NCBI RefSeq assembly: GCF_000237925.1 | Contig: NW_017386071.1 | Span: 248,001 to 312,000 of the forward strand | DNA from: Schistosoma mansoni | Taxonomy: Eukaryota; Platyhelminthes; Trematoda; Strigeidida; Schistosomatidae | Direction: 5' to 3' | DNA length: 64,000 nt | Shown here: positions 23,501-35,500 of the stretch, in pieces | Layout: the number at the start of each line of letters is the position of its first letter | Position numbering within the stretch: position 1 is the first letter of the stretch | Translations under genes and position numbers: made by a program | Notes under the pieces: generated by a model | Database searches by the model: none | Told to the model about the DNA's origin: nothing | Seen by the model: only the letters and a program-made list of their open reading frames with translations

Positions 23501-26500
23501 AAATTTAGTACATTGGATGGACTCAGATTTGGTAAGTGCACCTGATTTTCATATCATTTACATCGAATGATCCATTTCATGAGAATAACAACTGGAAGTC
23601 GGGCCACTCCTGGATTCGACAAATCAGAAATCTACGTAGTCACTAGTGGATGTGCAGCTTCTCCAGAATAAGCTGTTCTTATCTTTTGTTTCGTCGAGTG
23701 GCCTTTTTGTATCTACTTTAGCTTTGTTCGGAATATGATTTTGTTTTGTCGGCTGTTTTGTAATAACTACCTACAATGTATAACAGAGGGGCCTACACTT
23801 CGCCGTAAACTATTCTGTACATCTCCAAATATTCCTCTTGTTAATGACTACCTCCTTTTAGATAGTGTAGCCATGCACTGGTAAAATATCCGCGCTCTTA
23901 TTACTTTTTACTTAAATCAAGTTTCAATCCAATGAGGTGTAAAAAAGTCTGTAATTCGCTGACTTTATGTACACCTGTTTCATTTTAAACTCTCAGTATT
24001 TCATTTCAGACCAAATATATTCAAATTTACTTTATATACAACCACATTTTTGCTAAAATTACCTAACTGTAAATCAGTCCACTACCTTCGTATTTCCTGC
24101 CACCTGAAATTGTTTTATAAATTCTTATTCTGTTGGAAATCCAAAATACACAAATATCCCTCTACAAAGATTATCTCTTTGCTGTTCGAAATAAACATGA
24201 GATAACGCAACTGGTGTGATAAGACTAACATATTATTATCAAATTAGGAGAACTATCGTATTTTTCGAAAGCAAACTCGTTATTAGACATTTCAAAAACT
24301 ACGTGTTTGATTGGTCGTAGAGGCAAACAGATAGAGAGTCAATCGAACAGATTTTACAAGCTTAAACGTTTTATCCCTCTCTCAATGCTCGCCTTTATTA
24401 ATACGCACCTGTTTGATGGTCGCCCTTTTTCATTCTCAATATCACTGGTGTACACCACTTTGCCGGAGCCCTCACATTTAATGTCATGCAGTTTTAAATG
24501 CAACATTAGTTTTCCATATAAGTAACACACTCGCCTCAAGATATGAAGGTCCTCGGTCTCATAACATTGTTGAAGAGGATGACACAGCTGTTAAATTCGC
24601 TCATCCCTTCATTAAAACTAACTTGAATCTTAATTAATCTCCACAAACTTTTCAATCAAGCTATTTTCCTTAAAGATACATTTTCGCAGAAATACTGAAG
24701 TTATGAAAATACCTGTTAGATATTATTTCAGTGCAAACTCTATGTTTTTGTATATATGTATTAAAGCTTTTACATTGTTATTAAAGGCTGTCAATCTATA
24801 AGTAGACATGTTCTTTTCACCTGTGTCTATGGTGTGTGTGTGTAGCAGTATTTTATGTGCATAATCATAATAAATAAATAAATAAACAACAAATTAACTT
24901 GTTTCTTAGAAACTACAAGTACGTATATAAAAATATGCTTATTTGTATAAACAAATTTAAGCCGATTTTTTTTGTTTAAATGGAGTCTGTGTAACATTAT
25001 GCCAAGCATATATTGAGTAAAAACATTGTTTTGTAAGTTTGTCCAAGTTATCCAAAAATAGGTTAGTAATATACTACTGACAAAATAAATTATCGATAAT
25101 TTGTTCTGAAAAAGTATACTGTACATAAAAATTCCAAACAAAGAATAAGTAAGATATTAAATAAGAATAATATATATTTGTAAAATCTCAGCGACTGAAT
25201 TTGAAGTTAATCCAACATTTCGCCTGGCAATCTGGTCCAAGCTTTTTCAATTCCTTGAACGTTGGATTTACTTCAAATTCATTCTCCGATATTTTACAAA
25301 TATATTATTCCTATTTAATGTCTTACATCAACTTGACGCTCAAATACTGTGAAACTATTCGCTCTAATTTAGACGAAAGTTATTATATAAAGAATAAGTA
25401 AGTTCTATTTCAATGATAAAAGATAGCTTGTAATAGAAATTGATACATAATATTCTGAATAATTAAAGTTTCAAGAGTAAAACAAAGATAGTTTATTCAT
25501 TATTTGACAACTATACAAATTCATGTTCAAGAGCATCTAAGAATAAGATACTCTTAATCTAGTTTATGTCATTACTACCTCAGGAGCAATTGAACGGACA
25601 TACACAAATTAATGTCAATTACATCAATAATTTATCTTTTACTCATTAGGTAAGAAATGGCTTGAATAAGAGACTAATGTGAGACCTGAAGGTCCTGTAT
25701 TTGATCTCCAGTATGGTCATCTATCCTGACTGATATGGGGTCTCATACTAGGACCAAATAGTTGTCCATTACTTCTTAGTTTTCAATGTTTGTTTTATTT
25801 CTTCTATCAAGAAGTTCATAAGTCTCATGGAGAAACTAACGTCTGACCCTTTTCCATCTTCCTATAAATCATTCTTGATAGGTATTAAGTTTCTTACTTC
25901 ATAATATATTGTTATTCTTGCTAATGTTATTTGTTTGAATAAATAATATCTAGGACAGTTGAAACTTAAATGAATAAATGAGTTGTTATAAAATATGCGA
26001 CTTGCAAAAATTCATAATAGATGATACCATGAACGCCTGTTCACATGATGACTAACTAACTTTCTCATTTGCATATATTTATTTCCCCTCAATGGGTTTA
26101 CTTAAATCTCGACACTGAAATGAGTGTTTTAATAATCTACACGCATGTATGCATATTTTATGTGTGTGTGTGTGAGTTAGTGTTGTGTATTCCTACTAGG
26201 TCCGCATCTAAATAATCATTGTTATCTAGGTTCACGTTTCTTTCTGAAGTACTAGATTTCATATGCCTGTAACATTTTATGTTATTCATATTACATTCAT
26301 TCATCTGTTTTCTTCTCTTTGTTTAGTTACTCTATATATTATCACCATTGGCTATATGTTTACTAAGTGGAGTACTTATTACAATACGTGTGAAATATGC
26401 TAATTCGACTAATCAGTTATCTGATTATTATACCAAATTTTATCGACTGTTTTTCACATCCATACCGAATAATCCGGATGGTGTGGATGCATATCAAGTT

Positions 26501-29500
26501 CAACCATTAGTTTGGGTAAGTTTCTTTTTTAAATTTCACAAATACTGATTTCTATATTTCAATCATATATGAAACACATCATTCGAAGAACCAATGAGAA
26601 TCAATAAGCAGTTGTCATGTCTACTTCAGGACTTCTGAACAGTGTGTAATATAAAAAATTCGTATTTTAAAACGGTAGATACGTTTTGTAGCTCAGATGG
26701 GTGCTTTCGTTAGCAAGATGTTCTCTATGTAGAATGATTTGATTGTATGAATTTCATTGTCATTATGAACGTTTCAAGTGGAATTAAGCATTTTAGAATA
26801 ATTTCACCGCCAATCACAAATGAGTTCATCAGAAACGATTGACTTAACACTTATAGAATAGTTTTGATAAACTCACTTCTGACTAAAATAACATCTGATG
26901 ATATTTTTCAGAAGGATAATGAAAGCTCTACAATTTAATTATTCAGCTGATAGAATTTAACACTATTCATTTTTTCATGTTTCAAAGTCACATTGATTGT
27001 CCAACTGAATCTAGTTCATGATGAAAACTAACTTGAAATTGAACAATCTTCACGAACCAATTTTTCAATAATCAAAGATGGATATTGATTAGCAGTGGAA
27101 TCCAGGACGCGCGTTTCGTCCTATTTCGGACGCGTCAACTGGATGTATCTGCATCTCAAAGTTGATGTTCACTCTGGGACTCGAACCTTGTACCTTTCGC
27201 GTTATCCACTCAGCTACTGAGTCCTGATAGCCACTTGCTTGTGCAATGGAGTGAAGTTTAATTCCACTTAGTGTTCTTTGTTTGAATCTTCCCACTGATG
27301 TTTACGACTGCAACTGGTCAGTCTCTAATTAGAGACTGAGATGTAGGTACATCCAGCTGACGAGTCCCAAATAGGACGAAACGCGCGTCAAACTGGATTC
27401 CACTGCTAGTCACTATCCATCTTTGCTTACAATGCTTGTGAATCAAGGCCATATCGAGGCAATACGCGCAGTATGTACATACACCAATTAGAGACTGACC
27501 AGTTGCAGTCCTAAACATCAATGGGAAGATTCAAACAAACAATACTGAATGGATTCAATTTTTGAATAGTTCACTCTGTAAATTCCCAGAACCATTATTG
27601 AAAACCTACCAGATTGGTTCTTATTCTTCATTTAACTAGTATCATCAATCCAACCAAATTACTTAGGTCATCATGGATACTCAAGTCTATACAAATATGT
27701 ATATAATAACAATTCAATAGCATATGAATACAAATCAAACAAATAAAATTACCACACATAAACAAACATTTAATGTTAAATAGTAACTAACCGAACTTAT
27801 TTCAAAAAATTATTTTTTTTTGTTTGTTCATTGGAAGAAATCATGTCGAAATAAATGAATGTTGGATTCATTTAAGAAAAAAAAGTATAATTAGTGTTTA
27901 TCAGAAAATGATTAGTTTGTTCGACCACTTTGTATCACGTACGATAAACATTTAAACAAATATAAATTTCAATTGCATTGAACAGAAAGAAATGTATGTA
28001 TATTTGTTTGAATGTAAATAAGTTATTCACAAGCCCTGAATATAGACTTTGTTAACAATGTATTTACTTAGAATAGTTGGTAAATAATATGCATATATAA
28101 ATGATTTGAGGAAAATTGGCTATCTGTTGAGTGAGTGAGTTATCATATCTATTTTTTTGTGACATAACTATATGAAAGTGTGATACTTATGTTAGATGAA
28201 AACTATCACAGAGATGTGCTGTAATATTCCTGTGTTATAGACATGGAATTACTGATAATGATATGCATACTCTCTTTTGATTAAAGGACAAAGACAGTTG
28301 ACCTTCTCGTGTTGTATTTCACTGTACATTCATTGAAAATAAATTCACTTGAAATTGTTTTATATTTCGTTCGACAGATTAAAACAACAGGCATTTGACA
28401 TATACTGAACATTGCAAATCGATATTTACATATATAAGCGTTAATGCAAACTTAGATATCTGACAAAATAAAGACTAGGCACTGTAATTCATAGAAATCT
28501 TGCTTAGTGTCTATCATAACAGAGGAGTATTGTATGTATGTGTGTGTAACTGTGTGACTGAATAATGATAAATTATAAAAACCTACTTATTAACACAATG
28601 TAACTAAATGAACAAATGTTGTGCAATAGAATTACGGACTAGAAAATGATACACTTGCATGTGATTGAGCAGATGAGTGAGTATGATACAAATTCACCTA
28701 AAAACAAAATTAATTGTCAATGTATTAATTTGATAGAACAATACCTGAACAATCACCCAAGAAGCTTAATTCTGACTCAACATATCAATTTCTTAAATAA
28801 TTGTGTTTTCAGAAGGGGTTTTTGTGGAGATTTTAGTGATTTTATGGTTGAATTCATAGTCAATTGAAGCTAGACCACCATGGAAAACCTGGAAGCACTG
28901 GACGGACGTTTCGTCCCATTGTGGGACTCCTCAGTAGTGCACACCCATGATCCTGCCTCCTGAGATTCGAATCCAGGACCTATCATTTTCGCGTGCGAGT
29001 GCTTAACCTCCAGACCACTAAACTGGCATCCAACGGTGTTAATATTTAACTTCAACCAATCCAAAAGACTGAACAACCGTCCACCATTGTCTTCAGTGAG
29101 TTACTATCCCACAACACACCCGATTGAACTTCACTGGTCACTGCTTCTCACTAGAACTCCAGGAAATACCTCTTGAAGTCAGTCACTAGTGAGTATATGA
29201 TTATTATCAGATGGGGCCGTCCAGTGTTCCCAGGTTTTCCATGGTGGTCTAGCTTCAGTTGACTAATGAGTTCAACTATAAAGTTATATTTTCATTTTAA
29301 AAAACATGTGCACTTCATAGGCTTTAACAATTTGGCAACTTCAACCTGAACTCTATGTAAAAAAAGACAATATATGCAATCTTTCATTTTATTATGACCT
29401 TAGTTTATTAACATCCTCCTCTGAATTTCCAATATTTATTAATTACTTGATTTCATTATATCCATTTTTATCATTTCACCCTAATCTAGCTTCATGAGTT

Positions 29501-32500
29501 ACTTATAAGTAATCGATATGTGTGTAAGTAGTAACAATAGTTCAAAATTTCTTGGCAAAGTTTCGTGTTTGGTAGAAATTGTACTCTTCATCTCTATGTT
29601 GACATTCATTCAAGCTACAAGGTAAAAATCCTTCAACCTAAAAGTTTTTGAGGCAGAAGTGAATAGGTTATAACGTTGAAACTTTCACTAAAGAAGAGAT
29701 TTAATAGAAAAACTGTTGACGTACCAAGTTTATGAAAACTTAATTATGTATCCGCACTTAATGTGTATCCACATGCATATTTCTTATACAAATAAAAATT
29801 TTATTGCTAACAGTCTAAAATTTGTTTTGATTATTTATTTTCGTTTATTTTCAGGGATTTCTTTCCACATTTGTACATTTATCTCAATCATATAATCTAT
29901 GGAATGGAGTATACCCCACCATTGGTAAATTGGTCAGTGGTGGACGTAAAATGCGACATTTGTAGGTTGTTCGAAACTCGGGATCTATGTATATGACTTT
30001 TTCCTAATGTGAATTTTTGCCTATCTTACATTGACTTATTAACGTTAGAAAGGTATCAAACGAAGTATGTCACTCCGTTTTAATTTTGGTCAATGATGAT
30101 CGTATAAGACAACATTTTAAGCAACTTATCGTATAATGTCACATTTTCCAGCAGACGAAGGTCATGTGTTCATCTTTCATATATATATAAAGTTATAGAG
30201 GTTTGAGAGAACGCTTTTAGATTACGTTTCATGTTTTCACATTCAAAATAATTATTCATATATGTTGTTTTTTTTATCTCTTTCATGACGAGAAAAAACT
30301 CAGTGAGCACGTTTACCAGGTTTCGATCATCTTTTTACTTACCCACTTTCACATTTCTTCTCTAGTACATTTGAAATTTTCTTATTCAGAAACTTTACTC
30401 ATTAGTATGAAGTAACTTTTCTATTTTTTCAAGTTTTCATCTACTTTGGATATGAAGCCATTTATTTTATTTATCATTATGTCCTAATGATTTTTCCTAT
30501 TCCAATTATTGTCACATCATTACTTGTAACGGTTTGAATATGCTAAATTAATTAACACAGAGTGTACATACACTAAATAGACAGGCCAAACTTATTTGGT
30601 ATTTTGGTACGAAAATCTACACTAGGATCTAAGTATATTTAGCCGACGGTTTCATAATATGATTGAAAGCGGGTCATTGGTTCGACTGATAACTACATTC
30701 CATATATTTTGTTATTTTTGCAACATTTATCAGCATACCTATTCGAAGAAAAATTTTATTTTTAAATCCTAGTTTTACTTCCGAAAAACGTTTCCTCAAC
30801 CTCTCTGTTACATAGGTAAAAGAAATTTATTTTTAAATTCCGTCCTCTACCAAAGTTGATTAGTAAGTCAGTTTGGGTTCATTAGCATAATGTTCGATAT
30901 GGTCAATAGGCTTGGAAAACACCGTTCTACAATTATAAAAAGTTTTAAAGATGAATACTCCTATGACATTATGAGACAGAATTTTAGTGACTTCTTAGTT
31001 GTGTCTTATATGGGTTTTACTTAAATTATATTATGGTTGAACTGAATTGACTTGAAAACTAACAAGATAAGAAACAATAGATTAGATATTTATCACGTAA
31101 AGATACTTTGAATATCGGGAGTGAAATTGAAACATGGTCATCTATCAAATTTAGTGCATCAGTGGGAAGTGAACTCATATGATGCAACCTGAACTTGATA
31201 CCTAGTCACCACTCACTGTTCTAGCTGCTTTGTATTAGTTTTACCCTGTACTAATGGACGAATAGGTGATCTGTTGGTCCAGACTATCATTAATAATGGA
31301 GTAGATAGTAAGAAACTCATTAACTTGGTGATTTTAGTTGTTTGCTGATATTTTAGTAAAATAGGCGTAGGTTGACACAATATTTCATCACGAATTTTCC
31401 ATGTTTTCTGTAGGTTTTTGTTGTGATACATAAGCTACTGATTAGTATAAACGTAATATATATCTAATAGCTTAAAAATGTGCTAAACTTTTCTACTAAC
31501 TTCCAGAGGCTGGATTCCAGTGGTGATAGGATCAGCTTTACTTGGACAATTACCGGTATTAATTATGCTTTACGCTACAGCTTCATCTTATGATCCACAA
31601 TATGTTCGATGTCATCTAAGTGTTGATTGGTTGGCACCATTTATAATAATGTCACATATTTTCTCGAAATTTTCAAGCCCTCGACTTTTGGTTGCATCAT
31701 ATTTTCTTGGACTTTCATTATTTCTTTTGTTAAATCAAGTAAGTTTCTTCTGTTTTATCGACTTGTCAAAAATAGTTTGCCTTTATGTTAAAATGATTTT
31801 GAATTTTGTGTAGAATAACTCAGACTCCGGATACTGACCATAGAAGTTGAATTTTATTCATGGATTTATTATAAGTTAGTCTAGAAATGACGCTATTGAC
31901 TCCAGTTTTGTCTAGATATTTCTTGATTTCAAGGATTCAGTAAATAGCGATAATATTTATTCGATAACTAGTAATTTGATATCAAACATTATCTTTGATA
32001 GATTCCGTATTGCTTCAAGTATATTTTTTGATTAAATTAAGTCAAAGTGATCGTTATTATTATTATTCATTGTATCCAGTTTTTGTTCCATTCCTTACTG
32101 AAAGTTGAAGTAAACTCATGATATGTCTTACCTGGAAGCAAACATGGTCACTAGTCTCGGTGTTATAACAGATTTAAGTTGTATTTCTGATAACAAAAGA
32201 TAGTATTTGAAAACCATGTGTACATCTTACAAACTAACACTGCACATCAAATAGCAGATATCAGTGGTATAGTGGGAAAACCATATCATTTGACTAAAAA
32301 GTAGCAATTATCTTTAACCAGACAATTCGTTAGTAAACAGATATATCTTTCAATAGGATATTTTAAAAGTATGTTCCTTTGATTTCTAATTTGGATCCGT
32401 GGCCCTGTGTAGTCAACAAAATCATCAATGACATAGAATAAGAACGTGTTATATAGTGGATCAACTGAAACAGAAAAGAAAATCTTTTTATTCTATTTAC

Positions 32501-35500
32501 TGATTCATCATAATGTTGTTGCCCATAATTCAAATAATTTTCGCGCTAATTTGTCAAGCAATGAAATACTGCAGATGAAAAGTATTTGAACAATTTTATT
32601 TAATATCAACTGAATGAAATGTAGAATAACGTGCAATTGTATTACTTGCTATGTTAGGCCTTGTGCTTGATATGTTCAGCATTCAAAATTGATTAAGTAA
32701 CTTTGTAAAGTTCATTTTGTCTTAAAGATGCTTATTGGTAAAAAAAATTGGCTTTGTAAACCTACACTTGTTTATATTCAGGGCCGTTTTAATCACGTGG
32801 TGTGTACGATACATTGTGAAACTGAGTCAGAATATAGTGGCCAGTATCATTTTGAAAACCGAATTAGTATACAAATTTTAACATAAACTAATGTTTAACT
32901 TTTGAGTTACTCATAGTTTGTTACAAGAACTTTCAAGAAATCCTGTTTTCGGAGTTGGCCACTAGTGAACACACTATTATGATTTTAACCAGTGGTCGTG
33001 TTCAAAATCCACACAATAGGTCTCCATAGAACCATTCGTAAATTTTATTGATAATTCTTTTACAATTGGTTAATAAGAGCTTAGTGATTAGCTTCATATT
33101 TGCCTAGTTCTTAGTGCTAGTCCAACCATATTGTTCATGTTGAAATGTAAACACCAGTCTAAGTGTTTTAAAACTGTGCGCTACTTTGAGATACTAGAGT
33201 GTCGGAGGTATTCAACATATCTAGTCACTTAGACTAGTGGCCACATTGCAACTTGATCGATAGGATTTAGTCATCACTAAAGACTAGATAAACATGACTT
33301 TGTTCAATACACAGTGATCAATCATTGTAAATATCTCGGTGGTACAGGAGTGAAGTCCTAGTACCAATAACTCAGTGTTAAAATCTTAGACTGGGAAGCT
33401 GGGTGCACTGGTTCGGACCCCAGTATGAAACGCTAGTCCAGTTTCGAAATTTCCTGTTGATTACTTGCATCCATCTAACATAACAGTCACTTATTATGTT
33501 GTTGTTTTCTCTGAAGGCACTCATACTATTAAGTACTACAGAACATATTGTTGGTCATTTGGTTACTAATAACGAAAAATATGAAGATCAATATAAACGC
33601 GTATATCGATGTTCAATCATATTAATTATTTTATTACTTGCATTGCTTGGTGTACCTTTAATTACGCAGGTAAGACTCTTGTGATTTCCTCGTCTGTCAT
33701 CAAAATTAGAGTGATTTTGTTTTGATACTTTCATTTGAATTATTTTAAACAATTATTATTATTCAAATTAAGTTGGATTTCTTTTCATTAAAATATTTAC
33801 TGTGATTATTTGTTGTAAGATATTACTGATTAAATATATAAAGGGTATCACTTTTCATCTGTTTAATTTATTAACTAGAATATTAAATTCTTTCAGCCTT
33901 CCCAAAGATACACTGATTAACTTCCATACTATGCCAATATGGGAAATTGAGGGTTAGATGGATGGGTATACTTATGTACAGCTTATTATCCTGGTTAGAT
34001 TGAATATGACTGGTTAGTTGAATGAAACATCTTTTAAAATAACAAATTTTTCCAACTGGATATTAAACAACTGAATTATGATCTATTGACATTAGTTATC
34101 GTAGTCACTTGAATTGTGGTATTTTGTTTTATCGTGTTTGATTGTTTGCTAAGCGTGCTTGCATTAAATTTGTTAACTGCAAGATATATAATTTAAAATT
34201 GTATTTCTGGAAGTTTGGTTTATTCTCTTTTATGAATTCATTCCTAATTACTGATATACTGAAATGATTTCAGATCAGTGAGCATCCAACTTAGATAGCA
34301 AAATAAGTAACCATCTTTATTAGATCATAAAACAGAATCACCAAGCATTTATTTACATCCTCTCTAAGTAAAACGAAAGTTGGCATATTCATTAAATTAC
34401 AAATTATTCATTTTCGATTCTTATGTTAATTAATGACATAGTAGATATCACAAATTTTATGTACTGGTTAGCTACACTTTCGGAATGTTAAAACAGATGT
34501 TAATGAAATGAGGTTCAAGGTGGTAACCTAGTGGCTGAAATTTGAGTGTTTCGGTTAATAATCCGTTACTACTGTTTAATCTTTACAAGGTATATTTTTC
34601 CCATATTGTGTAGGAAAAGTTATAAAACAAAGAAAGAAGTAAGTCTGAAAAGTATAAATATACGGTGACGTCTACTAAAACGTAGCAGTTTAACATCACT
34701 GATCATTGAATACATTGAGTTCTAATTTCAATGATTATTTCTAATATCACGTGTTGAGTCATTGAGGGCCAAGTTACACTGAATAATTATTATATTCTAT
34801 TATGAGGCTCCCAAGCAAACCTTGTTATTGACTACACAGGTAGAGTTACACAATGTTAACTTTAGTTAATTTAATTATATTTCGACCATACACATTTCTG
34901 ACTTCAGTTAATGTTTAACAAGGATTGTCAAATAATGTCAATGCTATGCAATTTGCCAGTTTCCCTGCATTACAAGTAATTACAAGTATTACAAGTAATA
35001 GTTTTCAATATAGTTATCGTACTATTATGTTACATATCTATACACGTCTCAATTACTTATGTTTCTATTAACCCTCTTTAGCTTGACCTATACAGTTAAT
35101 ATATTAGTGGATAGTTGTTTTGTAAATATTGATTAGTGACATACTTCAAGAATAATCTAGTTTAATTAATTTGTTTATAAGTCCTTTCGGGAACTAACTA
35201 TTGAGAACCTTGCACGTTTTTTTTGAAAACACAAATTAACTGTTCTGCATTATTCAGTAATGGTAAGACTCTAATTTATGGACGACCTTTGAGCGACGCT
35301 AAAGTGACCTTGAGAATGTCCACCTACTAACTAGGGCTAAATGGCGGTTATAAACTGGTGTGAAGAATTAGAATCATGATTTATAGTTGATGGCTAGGTT
35401 TAGGAATCAGACTTAGGGTTTTCGTCACGAACTGACATCAACTAAAACGCCAAAACGCTATTTAGCCAAATGGATGAATGCATTTCACGCCGAAATCCAA

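Noticed and set aside
24827-25141. 104-codon minus frame
   Set aside because: Low-complexity AT-rich translation; it overlaps the edge of the foldback repeat region.
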